A DNA stretch of 64,000 bases from Amphiura filiformis (GCF_039555335.1 NC_092628.1:35672965-35736964), one strand, 5' to 3'; positions 12,112 to 22,880 are shown, counted from the first letter of the stretch. Made by a program: numbers and translations. Notes: generated from the sequence alone by a model not told the origin.

Positions 12112-12429
12112 AACATCTGAAAGATCGATCTAGCAAGTAACCGACGGATGGAGGTACAAGATTGGTCAGCATCTGATCAGGGATCGGGAGCGGGTAACGA
12201 TGGTTTTCGCGAGGTCAGAAAATGTTTTCCCCCAACGGTCGGGAAAACAAAAAGACCACGCGATCACAGACCTAAACCTCCTTACTCATAAAGTTCGGTG
12301 GTTAAGAATAGAAACACTGGTTCTTACCATGCTGAGTATTCTGTATAGTCTGAAAACCTGGTACCCGTACACCACCGTATTATGATCGCCCGAACAATGT
12401 TCTGGTAAACCTCCCGCCCGTCTCTGATT

Positions 12430-13240
12430 ACAAACGTAAATGGAAGTATATCGTAGAGAAGGGCAAAGGTGGCTTCCGGGACACCGCCTGCAAGATCTCC
12501 TCAAGGGACAACCGAACGGTATACCCAAGATGATGAGATTGCTCGTGTCGAGTGGGCCGTGGGACGCGATCGTCCGGACTCCACCAACACCTGGACCAGC
12601 CCTTGCGACAGCGGCTGGACCGAAGGCTCTGTAAGGGTGATGAAATGCGGTTGTGCGAATGTCGGTATGCACCGCGCCCGTTCGTAGTCACTAGAACCGA
12701 GCGCCGAAACAGTGTCGCTCCAGTGTTTGTGAACACGGAAGCCAACTTCTAGACAGCGTGCAACTCAGCACCGTTGTCCCGAAGCCAACGCCAAACCGGA
12801 AAGCCATCTTGAGAGTTACGTATTTAAGCGTCGCTTTTGATGGAGGCTCAAAAGGGTGACCCTTAACGTAATCTAAGACTGTGCTGGGATCCCTTAGGAG
12901 GATCGCTTTCCATTTCGGCGGACACTCGTTGAACATACCGTCGAGGCGTAGACTGAGGTAACCATCGGCTCTGATAGTCGACCCGTCTCGAAACCTCGGT
13001 GAATGGAGAGGATAGCTGACTTATAGCTGGCCCCAGTGGCCCGCTGAAGTCTTGCTTGGAACTTTTCTGTCAGAAACTCCGGAGCTAGCAGCACAGAGGC
13101 TCCAGCGGGAGAGCCATTTATCTCATCGCACCAAGCGTAGTATGGAGCCAGACAGCGGCTATACATACGGAGGGTAGACTTCCGTCTAGCCCCGGCGATG
13201 AGAAAATCAGCTTCTGATGAAAAGTATCCCTCCGCTGCGC
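12430..13240 (-). pseudogene. DIRS tyrosine recombinase, frameshifted
   Basis: This domain would integrate the circular DNA intermediate by strand exchange without an integrase. The N-terminal part reads AEGYFSSEADFLIAGARRKS, then YAWCDE, AEFLT-like and LSIHRGFE-like segments. After a frame change near 12900 it continues with PPKWK, PSKATLKYVTLKMAF and then FGVGFGTTVLSC, where family members carry an Arg-rich catalytic stretch, so the first catalytic Arg seems lost. A third frame gives SLEEILQAVSRK and FSTIYFHLRL, the region of the nucleophilic Tyr. At least two frameshifts make it inactive. Confidence 0.78.
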
Positions 13241-13960
13241 GTTCCCTGGTAAGGGCCATGCAGCTAACTGCACGTGCTCTAGTGATAGGCTGGGTACCGC
13301 CCCTCCGGGCATCCGGAGTAGATCTGGTACCTCTGGGAGTGCCCGCATGCAGTCTTCCCACCCGATCTTGGCCACCACCCTCGTGAGTAGTGAGATCGGG
13401 GGGAATGCATAAGTTGTCATCCCTCCCCAGCCTATGGACAGAGCGTCCACGGTGAATGCTTGGGGGTCCGCGACCCTTGAGCAGTACACCGGCAGTGGAT
13501 GATTGCGATGAGATGCGAACAGATCTATCGAGGGGCGGTACATCCCCTTGAAGATCGTCTGAGCGACCTGCGGAACAAGGGACCATTCTGTTGGTCCCGA
13601 CACCCTTCCTCGTGACAGATTGTGCATGAGGATGTTGGTGACGCCCGCCATGTGTATCGCTCTCATCGTAATCTGCCTGAACTTGCACCACCCTCTCAGG
13701 TGCAGTGCGTGCAGGCACAATCGTGGTGGCCTGGAGTCCCCTTGTCTGTTGAGGTAGGCTACCACGGTTGTGTTGTCCGTCTGGACAACGATATGTGATC
13801 CCATGATCACCTCTTCGTAAGTGAAGGAGGTTGATGTGAAACTCTGTCTCTGTGGCCATCATAGGCCCGAGACGGAGTCTCCGTGGATGTGGACCCCCAG
13901 CCCGCTTTGGCTATGGTCGTCACTACGTGACATACCGGGGGTGCAGGAAAACCTGACACC
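13241..13960 (-). pseudogene. DIRS RNase H domain
   Basis: RNase H would remove the RNA strand after reverse transcription. The beginning is visible as TDHSQSGLGVH and TETEFHINLLH in shifted frames. An open frame of about 200 residues follows, with HIVVQTDNTTVVAYLNRQG, then AIHMAGVTNILMHNLSRG, IDLFASHRNHPLP, DPQAFTVDALS and TTYAFPPISLL. This ordered set is characteristic of DIRS RNase H and its C-terminal extension. Frame changes near 13860 and 13810 break it. The ATG at 13810 is internal and not a native start. Confidence 0.82.
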
Positions 13961-14340
13961 CTGGGTCAAATTGGGCTAATGGGTCCACCACCAGAGTTCC
14001 TATCGCGCGATCTCCGACAACGGAACCGCGAGGGATATTGGGTGACTACTGGGCCTGCAAGCAGGCTCGAAGGTGCAGTTGGGTAAGCCTAACGTAGCAA
14101 CGGCAGTACGGTACGAGGTCTACCATACTGGCCATTAGGCCTACCACCTTCATCCATGCCACAGCGGGTACTGCCCGAAACTCGGCCAAAAGTCGGGCAC
14201 ACCGCACCATGTTCGTCACCCTCTCGGGTGAGGGCACCGTGAATCCCCTCCGTGAGGGTGATCTGGGCCCCTACAAATAGTGGTGTCTGCGTCGGAACCA
14301 TGCTGGACTTTTTGAGCTGATCAAAAAATTCCAAGGTTCC
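13961..14340 (-). pseudogene. DIRS reverse transcriptase, C-terminal remnant
   Basis: Two overlapping minus frames together give LEFFDQLKKSSMVPTQTPLF, VGAQITLTEGI and then SPERVTNMVRCARLL, VGLMASMVDLVPYCR and LTQLHLRACLQ. This is the thumb/connection region between RT and RNase H in DIRS elements. The catalytic palm (the xDD box) is not present. One frameshift near 14230 and a stop near 14046 are visible. Upstream sequence is unrelated AT-rich DNA, so the element is truncated here. Confidence 0.75.
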
Positions 14341-14345
14341 GCACC

Positions 14346-15241
14346 CTACGGACTATCAACCCCACGAGACCCGTGGTCTCCAGTATATATGAAAAGATAT
14401 TAATTAAATAAATAGTTACAAGTACTTTATTTTTCCCAATGATATTATTTATTAGCATTAAATAAAAACTCCATGATCCCAATTAGGTGTAAGTTGGGAC
14501 ATATCACTTGACAAGCATTACAAAAATTAATATGCCAAAAAAATCAGGTTTGAAAAAAATTGACCAAACTCAATTTAAAAGATCGTACATTATGTCTTTA
14601 ACTTTTGATTAATATATATTTTCATAGGCCTATACCTGCATGTGGGAGGATATTGCTGGTATGAGTTTCCAATTTCCCTATCAAATAGACCTTAAAATGT
14701 GTTTTAATTTAATCTGAGCATAAAATTCTAAAATTTGATTTATGATTTAGATATTATATCTATAGACCAATTTGGTGAATGAATTGTGGAAAAATACACA
14801 ATTTTTATCAAGACAATTTTCACCAAACTTTTATATGATGCAGTTCTTCTCCAGGATTGTTACTTTCTATATGGTCATTTTCACGGTAAAGGGTGTAACT
14901 TTGGATTTTTAACATTTTGATCCGTCGTGTTCTAATAAAGCCACAGAATTCCATGATTTTTGGCCACATAAGTCGTCTAGTTAGCAGCTACCTTGGGTAG
15001 CATAATCATCTTCGGGAGTTACTGCGTTCAGTTTTAGCAGGCTTAAATGTACCTAATATTGCCATTTTGAAAAACTATAAAAAACAGTAACATTTTTGTA
15101 AAACCCTGTGTTTTCTTCAGTTAGTTCATGGATAATTTTTCTTATCCTGAAAGTACGGTCATATATGTTCAGTAAACACTGCCACATTAGATTTAATTGT
15201 GAACAGCCCTGTATTTTTGAGAACCGGACTTGAGATTTGTC
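14346..15241. other. No recognisable feature
   Basis: AT-rich flank of the DIRS remnant. Confidence 0.5.
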
Positions 15242-16213
15242 GTTTCGAGGCTTCATTTTCCGTTAACAATTGTTAACAAACTTTGTGGGTATAGCTTTGG
15301 TTCATAATTCTTGGTTATTTCTTCACTTCTTCTTGATTCATAACAGTTGATATCTTAACTTGAAATGGGTAACAAAAATTAGTCGATTTGCAAGCTTTTA
15401 AAATTTTTATAAAATCTTGACTTCAAAGAGCCGATTTTCCGTTAACTTTTTTGACGCCTCCGAAACATACTGTTCAGCAAGCTTGGGCAAATATAAATAA
15501 AAGAGCTCATCCAATCTATTTATCAAAATGTAGCAAAGTAGATCCTCAAGTCACTTGTTTTTAAATCGTGGAGATATATATCACCGTTTGAAAATGGGAC
15601 CCAATACAAACTTTCTGTTAACAATTGAAGCCTCCGAAACAAATGAAGCCTCCGAAACAACAATAAGGTTAATTATCATCTATGCATATCTAAATTGGTG
15701 TGTTCCATATTGATATCTGCAATGTAATTGTTACATGATATGTGCAGAATGTCATAAATTTAAAAAAAAATGATATTATGGTTAATGTTTGAAAAATATA
15801 CTGATACCCAAGAAAGCCCGTTTCGGAGGCTTCACATGCGAATACACACCATACTTAACAAATGGGTGAAAAAATTACCATGTTATAAATCTACATTCTA
15901 CAATATCTGCCGCATAGAATCATTGATTCAATACACACAAGAAAATAACAGCTTAGATGATCCCAACAGTGTTGTTTTCAAAAAAACTACTTCTGCAATG
16001 TTTAACCATTGTTAACATGAAGCCTCCGAAACAAAAAAAATGACTTCCTGTGATAATTTAATTTTTGTCACAACTGAAATTCAATACTTAGAAGCAAAGC
16101 ATGAAAATTGGTAATTGTGATATTATTACCTATTTTTTCATGTCAACTTGTAGTAGTTAGCCAAATAATTTACTTTTATGATCACCTGTGTTGTTAACTG
16201 AAGCCTCCGAAAC
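15242..16213. repeat. Cluster of seven GAAGCCTCCGAAAC motifs
   Basis: Copies of (T)GAAGCCTCCGAAAC occur at 15626-15640, 15644-15658, 16018-16032 and 16199-16213. The reverse complement is at 15820-15834. Variants are at 15453-15466 (GACGCC start) and, reversed with one base missing, at 15242-15255. Several copies sit within about 20 nt of GTTAAC. The sequence between copies is not repeated, so this is not an ordinary tandem repeat. Confidence 0.9.
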
Positions 16214-16865
16214 ACAAATCGCTTGAATTGCCAATTCTAAAAAATAACTCCAATTTCTGTGAAACTTGGCTGGGAGGTTCCTTTCAACAAGTAGTATTTG
16301 TACATGAAGTTAGACATTCAAATTATTTTAGGAACCCAATTAAAACTTTAAAAATATGTTTAAGGTTGGGAAATTTCCATTGCAAATGACCCTTGATGTT
16401 CAAAATTTTCAAAATTGCAATTACAAACATAGCAAAACATGGTATAAAATTTAACTGTTGACTTACTTTGGAATGGGATTTCACATGTATTCCAGCTTTC
16501 ATGTCATAATTTTCTGAGGTTATGTAAAATACATTTTTTCTTAGATTTTAACCAAAATGTTATGGAATGTCAATTTTTTTATTAGAAATCAAAAGGTTTA
16601 AGCCTTGAAACATTATTTTACTGGAATTTAAGTTGCTTCTATGCATGATTTCAGTAAACAGAAACATATTTAAGTGGTTTTGGATATGGATTGTCTTTAA
16701 AATTGCATATTAATATCAATTATCGCCCCTTTATGCTGCTTTGTGAAAAAGCGAGAGCATTTTCAGCGTAAATGTGAATAAATAGCCAAATTTGCAATCC
16801 AATACCTTGGTATCGTGAATTGCATTCTGGGCAGGCAAGCAACAACAACAATTCCCGTTCAGTAT
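16214..16865. other. No recognisable feature
   Basis: AT-rich, non-coding. Confidence 0.5.
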
Positions 16866-17462
16866 ATGACGAATGCTGACATGCTGTACAATGCCCGGCC
16901 CGTATTGAACGAAAAATATTTGTTTTTTTCGTATCAATTAAAAAAAAAAAAAGGAAACAAAATATATTTCCCCTTGCAATATGTACATTTCAAATGAATA
17001 TAAAAAAGTTTGGGTTAAAAATGGAGAGGAAAAAAAAACCCTTCCGATACCGGGTTTTGAACCGGGTATCTCTCGGGTAAAACATGATGCGCTAACTAAT
17101 TGAGCTATTCAGCCCACAACGTCCATCGTGGAATTCTTATAATTAAATACGGCGCACCGTCTCCAAGCAATTATGTGGTTCGGTTTTTCACAGAATGTGT
17201 ATGACGCGAAACCTAAGTAGCTGTTGAGGAGACTGATGATTCGCAATTATTAATTCCCTGCCCAGAAATCCGAAGTAATTTTTAGTATAAATTTACAAAA
17301 TGGTAGCCTGTAAAAACCGCGATCGACTTGGGCGGTCAAATTTCAGGATAGTAATGAGAAAAATAGTATCTATTAGTGATACCAAAACCTCATCAAGAAT
17401 GAACAAAATTGGGGGGGGGGATGATGCTGTCGATCTGGTTACGGACCTTTAATAGCTGATGT
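16866..17462 (-). repeat. 600-bp repeat with internal tRNA-derived module, copy 2
   Basis: Full-length partner of 6975-7575 in the same orientation. It carries a longer A-run near 16939-16952 and a G-run near 17411-17420. The two copies differ most inside the tRNA-like module. Confidence 0.85.
17042..17115 (-). ncRNA. tRNA-derived Pol III promoter module
   Basis: Minus-strand A box TAGCTCAATTAGTTAGCGCA at 17088-17107 and B box GGTTCAAAACC at 17053-17063. It has the same T-stem C:C mismatch as the other copy, and the acceptor stem does not pair. It is closer to a canonical tRNA 5' half than copy 1. Confidence 0.75.
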
Positions 17463-18061
17463 ACTACTTCAAAAAAGAATTTTAAAAGATTTACATTTCA
17501 ATAATTATCTTGAAAAGTTTGCAACTGGTGTATGCATGGACATTTATTTACACAAATTATGTTGAAAATTTGTTTTATGTAGTAATATTCAGGGGCGTAG
17601 CCAGCATTTTTGGTCGGGGGGGGGGCAAAATAACACTTTGGGGGCACAGCGAAAAAAATTGCAGTTGCATCAGACAATACATAGAGACTGTATGTCTTCG
17701 AGCTTCCAGAAAAGGGCCTTATTGGGATGATGTGCGCGAGAAGAGAAAAAAAAATGGTATTTTACACTATTTTAGCCCATTATCCGGTTAAAAAGGGTTT
17801 TATTGCTACAATGTGTGCGCGTAGCGCGATGCGCGTAGCGCGGATAAATTTTGTATTTTACACTATTTTGGCCCTGAATTTTGCTAGAAAAGGGCTCCTT
17901 GCCCTTTTTTTTTTCTGTGCCCTCCTGATTTTCTCTTTCATTTTTTGTGGAAAAAACCTACTTGAAAATTTTGTGATCATATGCCTACCTCAGCAAATGA
18001 TATATGTTTGACTATTAAAACAATGACCATACAGCGCTTTATGCATGAACTTGACTTTAAA
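17463..18061. repeat. Interspersed repeat fragment with GGGGCGTAGCCAGC start
   Basis: From about 17588 the sequence reads AGGGGCGTAGCCAGCATTTT, then a G-run and GGGGGCACAGCG, and degrades by about 17905. I recognise this as a type of dispersed repeat common in marine animal genomes, with no coding meaning. Within it, GCGCGTAGCGCG is doubled at about 17815-17842. 17463-17587 shows nothing. Confidence 0.55.
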
Positions 18062-18284
18062 GGTTTTTTTTTTTAATCTTCCGTGGTCCGGGGACACGCT
18101 GATGAATTGCGATCGCGTAGAAGTGACAAGGTCGCCTACTACGCGCCGCGCCGAAGACCAATGGGTCAGCCGGCTTGTTGTCAAGTGCATTGATCAGCCA
18201 ATCAGCGTGATTGTTTATTGCTTTTGCGTTTACGCTCGTGTACGCGATACGCACAGGCACGACCACGGAAGTTTAAAAAAAACC
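18062..18284. mobile_element. MITE-like element, TIR GGTTTTTTTT...CTTCCGTGGTC
   Basis: 18062-18090 and 18258-18284 are inverted, sharing CTTCCGTGGTC after a T-run. The interior is about 170 bp, GC-richer than the flanks and non-coding. A possible 6-bp duplication ACTTTA lies on both sides but is not flush. Confidence 0.65.
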
Positions 18285-18445
18285 AACTTTAGTGCCGTAC
18301 TATTACGCTGACTTTCGTATTCGCAGAGGACAATTTCGACCTCCTCGTTTGTTTACAAACAGAGTCTAGGTAGACAAAAGGCCTGTCAAAACTGTTCCGC
18401 TTGTCCAAATACTCAAGTATCAAAATGGTATAGGCCTAAAATAGA

Positions 18446-18600
18446 GTGATTCACGCAACATGAATAGGGGATTAAAAAACTGTGCAGTAGGACCATATGT
18501 GCTTCTTTTGTCCAATTTGCCATCAAGATTTCGAATGGAAATACCGAGCACGATCATGTCAGAAATTAATATTTTGTTCTGGGTCTGATTATTCGGACTA
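18446..18600. repeat. Half copy of the large palindromic family
   Basis: Matches the right half of the palindrome at 52963-53124, from its centre (GTGATTCACGC) to its end (TGATTATTCGGACTA). Only one arm is present here. Confidence 0.85.
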
Positions 18601-18937
18601 GAACTTGACATGATGATGAATGATGTTAAGGCCCTTTACAATTAATTCTTAGTTTCCTGTTTCCCACCCGCATCCAAAATAGAGAATTGCAAAATATTTA
18701 ATTATTTTATTTTTATTTTGGATTTACTCCTTTAAAATAACTTTTAATGACTTCCATTTGCTACTTTCTGGCTTTGATCATCAACTATAATGATGAATAA
18801 ACAAAAAACATAACTAAACCATAAATGTATAAAATCAAACATAGTTGTAAAATAATTAAATGCATGTTCCTAGTCAAAACGGGTTGATGTAGGTTGCGAC
18901 CGCTTGTTTTAAAATAAAAGAAAATAATAGATAATTA

Positions 18938-20082
18938 TCTCTGAATCTGATAGGTACTCTCAACACCTCCTTCGGAGGTCAGGCGAGAGGATGTAGAGGG
19001 GTGCTTTCGGTTACTTATTCTCGTTGGGTGCTTTCTTCCTGGCTGAAGATGTGCTCAGCCACGGCTGTCTTGAATTGTGTAGATAGTTTAATGTCCACTA
19101 TCTATTTGTTGCGGCAGGTTGTTCCAACTCTTGGTTGTGAGTGGGAAATATGAGTTCATGTATTGATCAGTTCTTCCTGTTAGTCTACTGTAAGATTGAT
19201 TGTGGCTGAGGCGTGAAGATTTTTGCAGCGTTTGGACCGGCTGCACGCAATTCGTGTGCGGGATGGCTACCTGATTGTTGACAATTTTATGAAACATAGA
19301 TACACGTGCGACTTTCCTCCGCAGGTGGAGTGGTTTCAGTCTAGTTTCTTCAGCATGGTGAGTAGCAGCTGCTGGTGCGTCTGTAATCACTGAATCTGAA
19401 TCTTGCTCCTCTTCTCTGGATGGTTTCAATTTTATCAGTCAACTCTTTGGTATGAGGATTCCACACCGTTGAGCAATATTCTAAGTGGGGACGGACCAGT
19501 GTCTGGAAAGCTTTTGTTCTTAAATTGCTTGGACAAGATCTCAGGTTCCTTTTGATGAAACCGAGAACCCTACTAGACTTAGCGGTAATCTTGTTGATAT
19601 GATTATTCCACTTAAGGTCTTCAGATATCTCAACACCTTGGTACATGTGTGATGATGTTTGAGCTAATATGGTGTTACCTAATTTATATTGACGAGTCTT
19701 TGGTTTCTTTGAACGGGATACATGTATCTTAAGCACATAACATTTGTCAGGGTTGAACCTGAGTTGCCAGTTGTCTTGCCATACAGAAAGGGTGTCAAGA
19801 TCATTCTGTAGTGTTTGTGCGTCTCTGTCATTTTTAATGTTCCTATACATCACGCAATCGTCAGCAAAAAGTCTAATTGTTGACTTTGTGTTCAGAGGAG
19901 GTCGTTGATAAGAGCAGAGCAGGAAGAGTAATGGGCCTAACACAGTGCCCTGTGGCACGCCCGAACGCACATGAACATAATTTGAATGCTCTCCATCAAC
20001 AACCACCCTCTGTTTACGTTTTGTCAAGAAATTTTTTACCCAAGTAGTATGCGTACTTCCGGTTATTCCATATCTGTCCATC
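18938..20082 (-). mobile_element. CR1-like LINE, 5'-truncated, nested in the MITE
   Basis: Flanked by the 6-bp duplication TAATTA at 18932-18937 and 20083-20088, exactly interrupting the MITE interior. It is 1145 bp and holds the second half of the RT ORF and the 3' UTR. It must be younger than MITE copy 1. Confidence 0.85.
19088..20081 (-). pseudogene. LINE reverse transcriptase, C-terminal half
   Basis: Reverse transcriptase of a CR1-like non-LTR element, which would copy its RNA at a nicked target. From the N-terminus it shows HTTWVKNFLTKRKQRVVVDG, then SGVPQGTVLGPLLFLL, a FADD catalytic box (IRLFADDCVMYRN), FNPDKCYVL, DLKWNNHI and LVRPHLEYCSTVWNP. The frame shifts near 19400 and continues to SYFPLTTKSWNNLPQQ. 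The EN domain and RT fingers are missing through 5' truncation at the MITE junction. The catalytic residues look intact but the frameshift and truncation make it non-functional. The ATG at 20081 is fortuitous. Confidence 0.9.
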
Positions 20083-20189
20083 TAATTAATAATTAATAAT
20101 TAAAAGTCACCTCATCCCTTGTTTTCAACCATGAAACCCCGGCATGAAACAGGAAACTAAGAGTCAATTGTGAACCTGCCTTGGCCTAA

Positions 20190-20681
20190 TATAAATAATA
20201 CAGAATTCTTATCAACTAAATATGAAAGGATAAATACATGCGTTTAAATGATGCGTATCATGTACATTATATTTATATTATTCGAAATGTTCTATCTCAT
20301 CTGCTCTGACACAGGACATATTATGACATGTATGACATGATTTATAAATAAAGTCATACCGTAGGTCATGTGGAAGCTGGAGCCAAAGTCCTCTGTGTGT
20401 GATGCCAAGGTACTGAAATTGAATGATTGAATGAATTGGTTGGGGTTTTTCATTACCCACCACAGAGCAGATTTTTCATATCAATGAAGTGACGTCATGT
20501 ACATATGTAGATGTACTGCGTTTCGGGAACAGTGTCACACGTACATTGACGCTAAAATCTGACACAAAAAGTACACCAGTACCTCCTAAACTCAGAACAT
20601 ATTGTACATTCAAAAATTCTTTCAGTGCAGAAAATTATGTTATTATCGCTAAAAAGATCTTCCAGGGCTGCATTCTGTAAA
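20190..20681. other. No recognisable feature
   Basis: Non-coding. Short open frames have no motifs. Confidence 0.45.
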
Positions 20682-21260
20682 TTAAGAATAAGCGCACATA
20701 ATCTCATGATCGAAAAGGCGTCACTTCTCTCCAAAAATTAATCCAGAGAATAGAATTTGTACACTTTGTAATTTAAATAAGGTGGAGGATGAATTTCATT
20801 TTGTAATGATATGTCCTTTCTATACCAACCCTCGCCAAGATTTATTATCTACAATACATGAAATGTATGATATAGATGGTATGGTAGACACTGACATTTT
20901 CAAACTTATAATGAGTGCAAGTGATTTTGACAGTATTACTCCAATAACCAAATTCGTCAAATCAGCTTTTGATTCACGAACGAACATGGACTTATAGATA
21001 ATAACAAAGTTCCCATTTGGGCTTAGAGCAGCGACCCCCTGTCATATTTTCATTATATAGGCTCAATGTAACATGGACTTGAGCGCCACTATTAATATTG
21101 TCTATTATTATTAAGACTAATTTATATTTCTTCTATAATTGTAAATATTTGTACTTGTAACTTTAATATTGCAATTTCAATTGTAAATATTTGTATTTGT
21201 AAATATTAACTATACCAGTTTGTTTGGTGAATGTTAATAAAATATATTGATATTGATTGA
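20682..21260 (+). pseudogene. LINE 3' end with CCHC-like C-terminal motif
   Basis: The frame gives LRISAHNLMIEK, then after a shift ENRICTLCNLN-KVEDEFHFVMICPFY with Cys-x2-Cys ... His-x4-Cys spacing, ending at a stop at 20997. This zinc-finger-like tail follows the RT domain in several LINE families and ends with a motif read as (E)DE-x-HF ... CP-x-Y. It is followed by an AT-rich 3' UTR with TTTGTAAATATT repeats to about 21260. No RT is present. Confidence 0.72.
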
Positions 21261-21599
21261 CATTACTATTCATTGCCTGGACGAAGTGGTGGCGTACTAA
21301 GTCTGCTATCCGTGCCAGGTCGGTGCATATGAAAGACAAGATACGTACGGGATAGCTTAAAAATTCATCTCCCACCACCTCCGTGATTATAAATTCCGAT
21401 ATTTCAATATTTTCACCTGATGAATAAGGTAGGTAAGAATGTGTTGTGGTAATGATGGGACTTGTACTGCTACAGAATTTTATGATCTGATGATTATGTA
21501 CCTACATGTAAGCTAACAGTTATGTAAGCTTAAGTTAAACTTGGAATAGCGAGGACGGAAACGCGAGGACAACACTTTTTAGGTTTATTCTAGTAAATC
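21261..21599. other. No recognisable feature
   Basis: Non-coding. Nothing supportable. Confidence 0.45.
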
Positions 21600-22360
21600 T
21601 AGGAACATCTACAAATTTGGTATCACTGTAAGGCCCTTCGCACTTGATTATTAGTTTCCTGTTTACCGCCCCCGTCCAAAATTTAAAATCTCAAAATAAT
21701 TAATTATTTTATTTTTATTTCTTTTTTTCTCCTTTAAAATAACTTTCAACTACTTCTACTTGCCATTTTCTGACTTTAATAATATCAACAATAATGATGA
21801 ATGAACAAAGAGTACAACTCCACCTTCACTTATTTATAAAATCAAATATTGTTGTGAAATAATTAAATGCCCGCTCTAGTCAAAACGAGTCAATAGTTGC
21901 TTGTTGTAATAGTTTATTAAAAGATAATTAATAACTAATAATTAAAAGTTACCTCGTCCCTTTTTCAAAATCTTTAACAGGAAACTAATAATCAAGTGCG
22001 AAGGGCCTAAAGAGCATTAAGAAACTTAGACAATGGTACCAAAAACAGCTCTATAGCTCAAAGTACGGGGGAGTTATACCTATTTGAAGTTGTGAAGGGT
22101 AGCGGAATTTGTCTGTCATTTTTTGTTTATAGTACCCTGGATTTATTTGTCTAGCACTTGAATATTTTTACAAGTAACACTTACAAATCTGGTATCAATG
22201 TAAAGGGCATTAAAAAAGAAAGACAATGGTGCCAGAATCAGCTCTATAACTTAAAATATGGGGAGGTTATGCCTATTTAAAGTCATGTGAAGTTTACTGG
22301 GTTTTTTTGTGAGTCAATTTTTTGCGTACAATAAATACAGCATTATTTTAGAGACGATGA
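21600..22360. repeat. Tandem duplication of a ~200-bp unit, one unit holding a MITE
   Basis: Unit A (around the MITE) and unit B (about 22160-22360) share ACAAATYTGGTATCAMTGTAA, AGACAATGGTRCCA, CAGCTCTATARCT and GGTTATGCCTATTT-like words. Unit B retains the uninterrupted site (TAA at 22201-22203) where unit A has the MITE. Confidence 0.8.
21632..22007. mobile_element. Harbinger-type MITE, copy 2 (376 bp)
   Basis: Perfect ~32-bp TIRs beginning GGCCCTTCGCACTTGATTAT and TAA duplications at 21629-21631 and 22008-22010. The AT-rich interior is shared with copies 1 and 3. Non-autonomous. The sister tandem unit gives the empty site. Confidence 0.92.
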
Positions 22361-22490
22361 TATTGCCTCCAAGAAATATAAATAAATAAATATTGTAAGT
22401 AATTAAATAAAACAAGTAAATTTAGGAATGAATGAATAAAGGAATAAATTTCAAAAAAAAATTGAATATGTAATCATAATCTGATCATAA
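22011..22490. other. Tandem unit remainder and AT-rich spacer
   Basis: 22011-22360 is the tandem unit described above. 22361-22490 is AT-rich with AAAT runs. Confidence 0.5.
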
Positions 22491-22877
22491 GGCCCTTCGC
22501 ACTTGATTATTAGTTTCCTGTTGAAGATTTTGAAAAAGGGACAAGGTGACTTTTAATTATTAATTATTAATTATCTTTTATTTTCTTTATTTAGTTTGAA
22601 CTATTACAAGCAACTATTGACTCGTTTTGTCTAGGCGGGCATTTAATTATTTCACAACAATATTTGATTGTATAATTAAGGGAAGGTGGAGTTGTACTCT
22701 GTGTTCATTCATCATTATTGTTGATATTATTAAAAGTCAGAAAATGGCAAGTAGAAGTAGTTGAAAGTTATTTAAAGGAGAAAATTAGAAATAAAAATAA
22801 AATAATTAATTATTTTGATATTTTCAATTTTGGACGCGGGCGGTAAACAGGAAACTAATAATCAAGTGCGAAGGGCC
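22491..22877. mobile_element. Harbinger-type MITE, copy 3 (387 bp, opposite orientation)
   Basis: Same TIRs as copy 2, interior in reverse complement. TAA lies at 22488-22490 and 22878-22880. With copy 2 it forms an inverted pair about 480 bp apart. Confidence 0.92.
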
Positions 22878-22880
22878 TAA

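Larger units (their letters stand above)
11729..14345 (-). mobile_element. DIRS-type tyrosine-recombinase retrotransposon, decayed
   Basis: In minus-strand order: end of RT, RNase H, tyrosine recombinase, then the inverted-repeat cluster. That is the DIRS layout, as opposed to LTR/integrase elements. The 5' part, including any gag and the RT fingers and palm, is missing beyond about 14345, where AT-rich flank begins. Reading frames shift several times. CG-rich composition contrasts with the flanks and suggests a separate origin. Confidence 0.8.
18630..20186. mobile_element. Harbinger-type MITE, copy 1, split by a LINE
   Basis: It starts GGCCC and ends GGCC, flanked by TAA at 18627-18629 and 20187-20189. 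The interior aligns with the copies at 21632-22007 and 22491-22877, except that 18938-20082 is a LINE insertion. TIRs are more diverged than in the other copies. The 3-bp TAA/TTA duplication and GGCC termini are typical of PIF/Harbinger. No transposase is encoded. Confidence 0.82.

Noticed and set aside
12440..12752. Overlapping + strand frames opposite the DIRS recombinase
   Set aside because: Antisense shadows of the CG-rich element. The minus strand has the family motifs.
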